Source: an uncultured Planctomycetota bacterium (GTDB lineage Bacteria > Planctomycetota > SZUA-567 > JAFGNG01). From it: a stretch of DNA of 13,527 bases. Of the stretch, positions 7,896 to 13,527 are shown piece by piece. Below the pieces are notes generated by a model. That model was not told the DNA's origin. It saw only the letters and a list, made by a program, of their open reading frames with translations, and did not search any database. The stretch covers positions 1 through 13,527 of the forward strand of contig CAMZKK010000266.1 of assembly GCA_947311175.1 (NCBI GenBank). Direction: 5' to 3'. Both the position numbers and the translations under genes were made by a program. Within the stretch, counting starts at the first letter, position 1. Every line of letters begins with the position of its first letter.

Positions 7896-8110
7896 ACCAG
7901 AATTGCAAGCCCGCCGTGGCCTAGTTTTACTAGCCCACCTGCCATCAGGATATTTTTAGTAATGCAGATAAGGATTATTGTATTGAAATTCTTTGTAATG
8001 CTTGCGAGAAGTATGGCGTAGATATTTGGTCGTAGTGTTTGATATTAACCATGTTCATTTTATCTCAACAATTCATCAGAGCGTCCGAAAACTATTTTTT
8101 AACGAAGGAC
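7896..8110 (+). pseudogene. Decayed REP-associated tyrosine transposase (Y1/HUH, IS200-like) relic
   Basis: Joined across frames, the region reads like the N-terminal part of a RAYT transposase. T-R-I-A-S appears at 7896-7910, then QDIFSNADKDYCIEILCNAC at 7946-8005 continuing EKYGVDIWS to 8032, then a TAG (8033-8035) where the family has Tyr or Phe, then C-L. After a one-base loss comes NHVHFI at 8047-8064, containing the His-x-His metal-binding pair of HUH nucleases. The family consensus at this point is roughly YCLMPNHVHLI, so both the stop and the frame change fall inside the catalytic signature. About 16 nt seem missing between the N-terminal R-I-A and Q-D-I-F. The rest of the enzyme, including the catalytic Tyr, is not recognisable downstream. 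The gene is dead. Recognition is from memory of the family, not from an alignment. Confidence 0.62.
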
Positions 8111-8183
8111 CCATAGGTGAGATTTTATATATTTACCCAAAGATTAAACTTTTTACCTATAAATTAAGAAAGCCACCGTTGAA

Positions 8184-8774
8184 TTAATTAATTCGTTCGG
8201 CTTCTATTATTTCTCTTACTTTTGAAATTACGGTTTCTGTTTTAAATGGTTTTAAAATATATCCGGATACCCCGAGTTTATTTGAAAGAACAACAGTTTC
8301 CTTATCAGAACGACATGAACAAATAATTACCGGTGGGATTCCTTTCATGTCATCTTTTTTGATTTTTGCCATGGTCTTTATTCCATCAAGCACCGGCATC
8401 ATTATATCTAATGTCATTACGGAATAACCACAGGGATTTTCCGAAAGTTTTTCAATGGCTTTTTCTCCATTTTCTGCAGTATCTACAATATATCCTGAAT
8501 TGGTAAGAATCTTTTCTAGCATCCTGCGTAAGGGAGGGGAGTCTTCTACAACCAAAATTCTTTCTGCTGTTTCCGGTTCATTTTTCGCTCCGGATTCGAT
8601 ACCCTCTGCGGTTGCTTCTACTTTTTGAGGTTTTGAATCTTCTTCGTCCTTAGTAGAGTCTCCATTGTTGTCATCGGCTTCAACTTTTTTTTCTTCATCT
8701 TTTACCGAAGCATTATCAGTTGTTTCTTCAATAACCTGATCTTCTTTTTCTTCAGTTTTTTCATCATCAGCCAT
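8184..8774 (-). CDS. Response regulator (REC domain) with long acidic N-terminal tail
   Basis: Residues about 72-194 form a single receiver domain: acidic pocket Glu77-Asp78 in VVEDS, phospho-acceptor Asp123 in TLDIMMP, Ser143 in IICSC as the switch Ser/Thr, and Lys165 in LKPF. There is no output domain after REC, so it is a CheY-like stand-alone regulator. Residues 1-71 are very unusual: 27 of 71 are Asp or Glu, with many Lys, Ser and Thr and almost no hydrophobics, so the region must be disordered. Such a tail could act as a spacer, a docking segment or a polyanionic competitor. No histidine kinase is in the window. The gene lies 69 nt downstream of glgA on the same strand. It may be co-transcribed or use its own promoter (TTGACT 8839-8834, 17 nt, CATACT 8816-8811). 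AGGGA lies about 10 nt before the ATG. Confidence 0.88.
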   Translation of the reverse strand: MADDEKTEEKEDQVIEETTDNASVKDEEKKVEADDNNGDSTKDEEDSKPQKVEATAEGIESGAKNEPETAERILVVEDSPPLRRMLEKILTNSGYIVDTAENGEKAIEKLSENPCGYSVMTLDIMMPVLDGIKTMAKIKKDDMKGIPPVIICSCRSDKETVVLSNKLGVSGYILKPFKTETVISKVREIIEAERIN

Positions 8775-8810
8775 TCAAGTAAATCCCTAATTAATAGTTA
8801 TAGTATCTTA

Positions 8811-8839
8811 AGTATGCACTACGAATACATCAAAGTCAA
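8811..8839 (-). promoter_or_regulatory. Possible promoter for the response regulator
   Basis: TTGACT (8839-8834) and CATACT (8816-8811) are separated by 17 nt on the minus strand, in the short gap between the glgA stop and the response regulator. The -35 box is good and the -10 box matches only 4/6. It could give glgA-independent expression of the regulator. Confidence 0.4.
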
Positions 8840-8861
8840 ATATTTAATGTGCTTTGATGTA
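8826..8861. repeat. 10-bp perfect inverted repeat around the glgA stop codon
   Basis: TACATCAAAG (8826-8835) and CTTTGATGTA (8852-8861) are exact reverse complements separated by 16 nt. One arm encodes the last residues of GlgA (Y-I-K-A), and the other overlaps the -35 box proposed for the response regulator. There is no T-tract, so an intrinsic terminator is unlikely. It could be a weak hairpin at the 3' end of glgA or an operator. Confidence 0.4.
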
Positions 8862-10307
8862 ATTGTAGATATTTACATAGTCATTGCCGGAGTTGTTCCA
8901 TGAGTAATCACATCGCATACCATTGCGGGCAAGCTTCATAAAATTCTCTCCATGATAAAACCAACATTCAATAGCTCTATTGAGAGCAGAATTTATACCA
9001 TCTTCATTTACATCACAAAAAGAAAAGCCATTTGATGAGGCAAATCCTTTGCCAGAATGATCTACATCAAAAACAGTATCTGCCAATCCACCTGTACTTC
9101 TAACAACTGGAACTGAACCATATCTAAGGGCAATTAGTTGAGTAAGCCCACACGGTTCAAAGATGCTTGGTACCAATAACATATCACTGCCGGCATAGAT
9201 TATATGGGCAAGTTCTTCGTTGTAGCCAATTTCAATATAGACATTTGGGTTATCAGACAATTCATTGGCAATTCGTCTAAAATCTTCATTTATGGCTTCA
9301 TCCGGACTGCTTCCTAATAAAACAAATTGTCCGCCTTTTTCTAATGTTTGATAAATTGCATGTTTGATTAGATGTAGCCCTTTTTGGGGAACTAAACGTG
9401 CGATACAAGCAACTATTGGGCGATATTCATCAGCTAGTCCTAAGCGATAACGAAGAGAGCCTTTGTTGGTAAATTTTTTATCGAAAGATTCAATATCGTA
9501 ATTCAATTCAAGATAGGGGTCTGTTGCAGGATTCCAATATTCATAGTCAAGCCCGTTTAAAATTCCTCCTAATTTATCTGAATTTGCATTTAAGGTTGGC
9601 TCTAATCCTTTCCCGTCAGATTCTTTTATTTCTTTGCAATAGGTTGGGCTAACGGTGGTAACGAAATTAGAATAAATAATTCCTGCTTTGAGCAAATTTA
9701 TCATATTGTGTTTAATGTTATCTTGTAGTCTATCAAATCTATAATATTGTCCGCAATCCATTCCGATAGAAGCGAGAAGGTCTTCTCCAAACCAACATTG
9801 CCCTTGATGTTCAATATTATGGATGGTGAAAACCGCTCTAGTTTTATTCATTCCGGTATCTGCGTAATGGTCATACATTATGACCGGTACCAATCCTGTT
9901 TGCCAGTCATGGCAGTGAATAATATCCGGTGATTTATCAGTTTTTTTCATAAATTCCAAAACTGAGCGATTAAAGTGAACGAAGCGATACATGTCGTCAT
10001 CATAGCCATAAATTTCATCTCGGTTGAATTTGTTACCACAGGTAAAGAAGTAGCATCTAACACCTTCGACAATTCCGGTAAAAACTTTTTCCGGAACCCA
10101 TTCTGCATAACGAGGAACCCAAAGTTCTGCATATGCTTCTTCCATATCCCTTATCATGTCATAACGCATTCCTTGATACATAGGTAGCATTATTTCAACA
10201 TTATGTCCTTTTTTCACTAAATCCTTTGAAAGACCAATAACCACATCTGCAAGCCCTCCAACCTTTGCGATTGGTGCTAGCTCTGGACTAACCATTGTTA
10301 TATACAA
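8844..10307 (-). CDS. glgA: Glycogen synthase (GT5), TTG start
   Basis: GlgA extends alpha-1,4-glucan chains from a nucleotide-glucose donor, usually ADP-glucose in bacteria. The 487-residue protein has the donor-binding KVGGLADV loop at 15-22, HCHDWQTG at 131-138, the NGLDYEYWNP segment at 251-260, and Arg304 and Lys309 in IARLVPQKG. It also has Glu384 in FEPCGLTQ and STGGLADTV at 404-412, all hallmarks of GT5 synthases of normal length. The frame begins with TTG at 10307: an AAAGGAA SD lies about 6 nt ahead, and the resulting M-Y-I-T-M-V-S-P-E restores the first beta strand. The first in-frame ATG (10295) would cut into that strand and sit too far from the SD. It is divergent from the GT4-GH13 pair and precedes a response regulator. 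glgC and glgB are not in the window. Confidence 0.94.
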   Translation of the reverse strand: MYITMVSPELAPIAKVGGLADVVIGLSKDLVKKGHNVEIMLPMYQGMRYDMIRDMEEAYAELWVPRYAEWVPEKVFTGIVEGVRCYFFTCGNKFNRDEIYGYDDDMYRFVHFNRSVLEFMKKTDKSPDIIHCHDWQTGLVPVIMYDHYADTGMNKTRAVFTIHNIEHQGQCWFGEDLLASIGMDCGQYYRFDRLQDNIKHNMINLLKAGIIYSNFVTTVSPTYCKEIKESDGKGLEPTLNANSDKLGGILNGLDYEYWNPATDPYLELNYDIESFDKKFTNKGSLRYRLGLADEYRPIVACIARLVPQKGLHLIKHAIYQTLEKGGQFVLLGSSPDEAINEDFRRIANELSDNPNVYIEIGYNEELAHIIYAGSDMLLVPSIFEPCGLTQLIALRYGSVPVVRSTGGLADTVFDVDHSGKGFASSNGFSFCDVNEDGINSALNRAIECWFYHGENFMKLARNGMRCDYSWNNSGNDYVNIYNYIKAH

Positions 10308-10366
10308 GAAAAATTCCTTTCAGTAAAATTTTAAATTAAGTGTTTTAGATTAGCAAATTATCAAAT

Positions 10367-10394
10367 AATATAGTTGAAAACTAAAGGATAACAA
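10367..10394 (-). promoter_or_regulatory. Possible glgA promoter
   Basis: On the minus strand TTGTTA (10394-10389), 16 nt, TATATT (10372-10367), giving a leader of about 50 nt to the TTG start of glgA. Matches are 4/6 and 5/6. It overlaps the proposed divergent promoter for the GT4 gene. Confidence 0.45.
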
Positions 10395-10401
10395 GTAAAT
10401 T
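10374..10401 (+). promoter_or_regulatory. Possible promoter of the GT4-GH13 pair
   Basis: TTGAAA (10374-10379), 16 nt, TAAATT (10396-10401) on the plus strand. The match is moderate (5/6 and 4/6). It overlaps the glgA candidate in opposite orientation, so the two transcription units may be mutually exclusive or co-regulated. Confidence 0.35.
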
Positions 10402-10411
10402 TATTCCTTAC

Positions 10412-11716
10412 ATGATAATCAAAATTATCTCTTTTTTAGGTAATACAACTATGGGTGAACGAATAGGATTTATTTCTACGAGATTTGCAGGCACTGACGG
10501 GGTGTCATTAGAAAGTGCTAAATGGGCTCAATTACTTTGGGATTACGAGCATATTTCATTTTGGTATGCCGGTCTACTTGATAGGTCGCCGGATATAAGT
10601 ATGTGCATACCGGAGGCTCATTTTTCTCATCCGGAAAATATTTGGATAAATTCTCAACTTTGGGGCGAATACAATCGAACCCCTGAGGTAACAAAGCGGA
10701 TTGCAAAAATGGCAGAATATATAAAAGGCACGCTGTATGATTTTGTCCATAAATTTGATATTACTATTTTGGTTCTTCAAAATGCTTTAACCATTCCAAT
10801 GCACGTTCCTTTAGGGGTCGCTTTGACTGAATTTATTTGCGAAACAAGGATTCCAGCCATTGCTCACCATCATGATTTTTACTGGGAGCGGACAAGGTTT
10901 TTGCTTAATGCTGCTTCTGACTATCTTGAAATGGCTTTCCCGCCTCGCAATAGTGATATTCAGCATGTTGTTATCAATGAAACAGCTCGTGAAGAATTGT
11001 CATGGCGCAAGGGAGTCTCTGCCTTGCTCGTGCCGAATGTTTTTGATTTTGAAAGTCCTGCTCCCAAAATTGATAATTATTCAAAAGACATAAAAAGAGA
11101 AATTGGGCTAAAAGAAGATGATGTGATGATTCTCCAACCGACTAGGATTGTTGCGAGAAAAGGAATTGAGCATGCAATTAAATTAGTGCAGATGCTTGGC
11201 GATAAAAAATACAAATTGGTTATATCTCACGATGCCGGAGATGAGGGTTATGAATATCAAGATATGCTTCGCGAATTGGCAAGAGAGTCAAATGTTGATA
11301 TTCGGTTTATTGCCACACGGATTGGCGAACGTCGGCAATTAGATACTGAAGGTAGAAAAATTTATACGCTATGGGATCTTTATCCACATGCCGATCTTGT
11401 TACCTATCCAAGTCTTTATGAAGGTTTTGGCAATGCTTTTCTCGAAGCAATTTATTTTAGAGTGCCGATTATCGTAAACCGTTATTCAATCTTTGCTCGT
11501 GATATTGAACCTCTTGGTTTTAAACTACCGGTCATTGATGGTTTTGTTACCAAAAAGGTTGTTGCGGAGGTTAGAAAGTTGATTGAAGATAAAGCATATT
11601 GTAAAAAGATTACCGAACATGATTATGAAATAGCAACAAGGTATTACAGCTATTCTGTCTTAAGAAGAAAATTACGCACCTTGATAACTAACATCACTGG
11701 GCTTGAAAGGTTATAA
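10412..11716 (+). CDS. GT4-type glycosyltransferase, probable solute or glucoside synthase
   Basis: The protein is 434 residues from the ATG at 10412. The internal ATG at 10451 (MGERIGFISTRFAGTDGVSL, 421 residues) is the more likely start: it opens directly on the first Rossmann strand and has AGGT upstream. The C-terminal donor domain carries PTRIVARKG at 243-251 (Arg245 and Lys250 contact the nucleotide-sugar phosphates) and the EX7E motif Glu337/Glu345 in LYEGFGNAFLE. The N-terminal domain has an Asp-Gly-Val-Ser loop at about 29-32 and a His cluster AHHHDFYWER at 151-160 likely near the acceptor. It is a retaining GT-B enzyme. Donor and acceptor cannot be read from the sequence. The next gene, 2 nt downstream, is a GH13_18 phosphorylase acting on glucosides such as glucosylglycerate, so a role in making or extending a glucosylglycerate-type compatible solute is an inference. 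No transmembrane segment is seen. Confidence 0.88.
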   Translation: MIIKIISFLGNTTMGERIGFISTRFAGTDGVSLESAKWAQLLWDYEHISFWYAGLLDRSPDISMCIPEAHFSHPENIWINSQLWGEYNRTPEVTKRIAKMAEYIKGTLYDFVHKFDITILVLQNALTIPMHVPLGVALTEFICETRIPAIAHHHDFYWERTRFLLNAASDYLEMAFPPRNSDIQHVVINETAREELSWRKGVSALLVPNVFDFESPAPKIDNYSKDIKREIGLKEDDVMILQPTRIVARKGIEHAIKLVQMLGDKKYKLVISHDAGDEGYEYQDMLRELARESNVDIRFIATRIGERRQLDTEGRKIYTLWDLYPHADLVTYPSLYEGFGNAFLEAIYFRVPIIVNRYSIFARDIEPLGFKLPVIDGFVTKKVVAEVRKLIEDKAYCKKITEHDYEIATRYYSYSVLRRKLRTLITNITGLERL

Positions 11717-11718
11717 TA

Positions 11719-11982
11719 ATGGAACTAATTTGGAATGAAATTCAGAATTCTTTAATTGAGCATTTTGAAAAACTATACCCAACGAAGGCAAAAAGATGTA
11801 TTGCTCGACTCAATATGATGATAGGACGTTATTCGGTTGGTGGTGAGTTTGTTCCGCAAGTGCAGAAGTGGTCGGAGAAAGATGTCTTGCTTATTACTTA
11901 TGCCGATATGATTAAAGGGTCAAATCAGACTTCGTTGCGGCAGTTAAGAAAATTTGCAGAGAAGCATTTATATGAAAAATAA
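11719..11982 (+). CDS. N-terminal fragment of a GH13_18 phosphorylase (frameshifted)
   Basis: This 87-residue reading frame starts 2 nt after the GT4 stop. It matches the N-terminal part of sucrose / glucosylglycerate phosphorylase-type GH13_18 enzymes: a helical start, then the first barrel strand WSEKDVLLITYAD at about 51-63, then LRQLRKFAEKHL. It ends at TAA 11980-11982. The homologous continuation (HILPFSPYSSDDGFSVIDYR) is present immediately downstream in another frame, so this is not an independent small protein. The change falls in the five-A run at 11975-11979, and one extra A there would restore the frame. Alone the fragment lacks every catalytic residue. It is either the front of a broken gene or the product of a sequencing/assembly indel. 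Confidence 0.82.
   Translation: MELIWNEIQNSLIEHFEKLYPTKAKRCIARLNMMIGRYSVGGEFVPQVQKWSEKDVLLITYADMIKGSNQTSLRQLRKFAEKHLYEK
11974..11982 (+). other. Frameshift point in the GH13_18 gene
   Basis: The upstream frame reads tat gaa aaa taa. The downstream GH13 frame is open from 11976 (aaa ata aat ata att cat atc cta), immediately after a TGA at 11973-11975. The two overlap only at 11976-11979, which places the one-base loss in the A-run. No X-XXY-YYZ slippery heptamer in the upstream frame fits the site. Confidence 0.75.
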
Positions 11983-13442
11983 ATATAATTCATATCCTAC
12001 CGTTTTCTCCATATTCCTCCGATGATGGTTTTTCAGTTATTGATTATAGGCAGGTAAATAACGACTTCGGCAGTTGGAGTGATATTGAAAAAATAGATAT
12101 TAATTTTGACTTGATGTTTGATTTAGTGCTTAATCATGTTTCGGCAAAATCGCAATGGGTAAAGGATTATTGTAATCAGATAATGCCATATCGAGATTAT
12201 TTTAATGAGGTAGATGTAGAAGAAGATTTAAGTTCAGTTACTCGTCCGAGAGCACATGAATTATTGGCACCCATAAAGACTCGCAATGGGGTCAAGTATT
12301 TGTGGGCTACTTTTAGTCATGATCAAATTGATTTAGACTTTTCAAATCCAGATGTTTTTTTTGAGTTTTTAGATATACTGTTTTATTATGTATCTAAAGG
12401 TGCGAGAGTAATTAGACTTGATGCCATTGCGTATCTTTGGAAGAAGATAGGAACATCTTGTATTCACCTTAAGGAGACCCATCGAGTAGTAAAGCTGATG
12501 CGAGCTATAATTGATTTAGTTGCTCCTCATGTAATAATCTTGACAGAGACTAATGTTCCTCACAAAGAAAATGTTTCATATTTTGGTGATGGAGATGAAG
12601 CGAGCATGGTTTATCAATTTTCATTACCACCCTTGGTCTTACATGCACTTCAAACCGGTAATGCCAAATATTTAACATCATGGGCAGCTAATCTCGGAGA
12701 CATTCCTAGTAATTGCACATACCTTAATTTTACAGCTTCTCATGACGGAATTGGAGTTAGGCCTTTAGAGGGAATTATTCCTGATGATGAGGTCAATGAA
12801 TTAGCCAATAAAGTCAAGAAAAGAGGGGGGCTTGTCAGCTATAAGAGAAATAGTGATGGTACAGAAAGTCCGTATGAATTAAATGTATCGTATTTTGACG
12901 CCTTAGCAGATAGTAAAGATACAGTAACAGAGTTGGATATTGATAGATTCTTGTGTTCACAAACAATTCCGCTTACCTTACAAGGAATTCCAGCAATTTA
13001 CTTTCATAGCCTAACCGGAACAAGAAATCATTATGACGGAGTAAAAGAGTTAGGATATCCACGGGCAATTAATCGGCGAAAATATGATTCACATGACCTT
13101 GATAAACTTTTGCGAGACAAAACTTGTGCAACCTCAAAAATCTTCAATCGTTATTTAGAGATTCTCGAAGAAAGGAAGAAGCACAAGGCATTTCATCCTG
13201 ACGGCAAGCAAAGAATTATCAATCTCGGCAATAAGCTATTCGCAGTAGAAAGAACATCTCCTGATAATCAAGAAGTTATCATCGCAATTTTTAATATGAC
13301 TGCAAAGAGGGTTGAGGTCGATGGGGAAAAGTTTTTTGTTAATTCAAGCAATGGAATTGATGTCCTTTCAGAAAATGAAAAGATTACCAAAAAATCCAAA
13401 ATCATCTTCACCCCATACCAAGTCCGCTGGATTGAGCATTAA
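11976..13442 (+). CDS. Main part of GH13_18 phosphorylase (sucrose / glucosylglycerate phosphorylase group), 5' truncated by frameshift
   Basis: The open frame runs from 11976. Its first ATG is at 12111 (443 residues) but has no SD and lies inside the first conserved region, so it is not a natural start. Joined to the fragment at 11719, the gene would give about 575 residues, the usual size for the group. GH13 region I is DLVLNH at 12114-12137. Numbering from the ATG at 12111, the nucleophile is Asp104 in GARVIRLDA, the acid/base is Glu146 in ILTETN, and region IV is SHD at 210-212. All catalytic residues are intact. The segment TETNVPHKENVSYFGDGDE with MVYQFSLPPL is, as I recall, characteristic of glucosylglycerate phosphorylase-like members. 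These convert an alpha-glucoside plus phosphate into glucose 1-phosphate and the free acceptor. Coupling to the GT4 gene suggests turnover of that enzyme's product. Sucrose or glucosylglycerol as substrate is not excluded. Confidence 0.85.
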   Translation, partial: KINIIHILPFSPYSSDDGFSVIDYRQVNNDFGSWSDIEKIDINFDLMFDLVLNHVSAKSQWVKDYCNQIMPYRDYFNEVDVEEDLSSVTRPRAHELLAPIKTRNGVKYLWATFSHDQIDLDFSNPDVFFEFLDILFYYVSKGARVIRLDAIAYLWKKIGTSCIHLKETHRVVKLMRAIIDLVAPHVIILTETNVPHKENVSYFGDGDEASMVYQFSLPPLVLHALQTGNAKYLTSWAANLGDIPSNCTYLNFTASHDGIGVRPLEGIIPDDEVNELANKVKKRGGLVSYKRNSDGTESPYELNVSYFDALADSKDTVTELDIDRFLCSQTIPLTLQGIPAIYFHSLTGTRNHYDGVKELGYPRAINRRKYDSHDLDKLLRDKTCATSKIFNRYLEILEERKKHKAFHPDGKQRIINLGNKLFAVERTSPDNQEVIIAIFNMTAKRVEVDGEKFFVNSSNGIDVLSENEKITKKSKIIFTPYQVRWIEH

Positions 13443-13450
13443 TAATAACG

Positions 13451-13527
13451 TGGGACATGCAAAGCCTCTTTGCGTGTAACACATCCTTATTCCTTGGGAC
13501 ATGCAAAGCCTCTTTGCGTGTAACACA
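13451..13527 (+). repeat. Two tandem copies of a 33-bp hairpin-forming repeat
   Basis: Identical 33-bp units occupy 13451-13483 and 13495-13527 (period 44), separated by TCCTTATTCCT. Each contains a dyad ACATGCAAAG-CCT-CTTTGCGTGT (13455-13477 in copy 1): a 10-bp stem with one T/G mismatch that becomes U-G in RNA, and a 3-nt loop. The first unit starts 9 nt after the GH13_18 stop. The second ends exactly at the window edge, so the array may continue. No T-tract follows, so it is not a standard terminator. The 11-nt spacer is too short for CRISPR. Confidence 0.85.

Noticed and set aside
8002..8187. 61-residue plus-strand reading frame starting at 8002
   Set aside because: It begins out of frame with the transposase coding pattern upstream and only picks up the NHVHF part after the frameshift, so it is a piece of the dead transposase and not a separate gene.
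11973..11982. Programmed -1 frameshift in the GH13_18 gene
   Set aside because: The site reads t-gaa-aaa in the upstream frame, which is not an X-XXY-YYZ heptamer, and no strong downstream structure is evident; an indel is simpler.
13451..13527. Possible CRISPR array
   Set aside because: Repeats are 33 bp, but the single spacer is 11 nt, far too short, and no cas gene is present.

Overview
The window is AT-rich bacterial chromosomal DNA. It carries a type IV pilus / type II secretion-like minor pilin cluster, which suggests a diderm (Gram-negative-type) cell. It also carries assimilatory sulfate reduction genes and a glycan / compatible-solute block. I cannot assign a phylum from the sequence; an uncultivated lineage is plausible but that is inference.

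Layout, left to right. (1) 1-2346, minus strand: a tightly packed minor-pilin operon read leftwards. It consists of an unrecognised single-membrane-segment protein, a PilV-like prepilin, a PilW/GspJ-like prepilin with an EF-hand-like loop, and a PilX-like protein that runs off the left edge. (2) 2562-7745, minus strand: a sulfate assimilation operon in the order cysH, cysD, cysN, sir, behind a good sigma70-type promoter at 7784-7811. CysDN makes APS, the [4Fe-4S] reductase CysH takes APS to sulfite, and the siroheme reductase takes sulfite to sulfide. CysN has a C-terminal APS-kinase-like domain without its P-loop, which fits a route that does not need PAPS. (3) 7746-8183: intergenic, with divergent promoter signals and a decayed REP-associated (Y1/HUH) transposase relic. 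(4) 8184-10307, minus strand: glgA (TTG start), then a response regulator with a long acidic N-terminal tail. (5) 10451-13442, plus strand: a GT4 glycosyltransferase followed directly by a GH13_18 phosphorylase gene of the sucrose / glucosylglycerate phosphorylase group. A one-base frameshift in an A-run near 11975-11979 splits this second gene. (6) 13451-13527: two perfect 33-bp hairpin-forming repeats, cut by the window end.

Together the window shows three housekeeping-type modules (pilus tip/priming, sulfate to sulfide, storage glycan plus a probable glucoside solute). The points most worth a second look are the kinase-dead domain on CysN, the split GH13_18 gene beside an uncharacterised GT4, the transposase relic with a promoter-palindrome in front of it, and the tandem hairpin repeats at the right edge. 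I did not find a clearly new multi-gene system.
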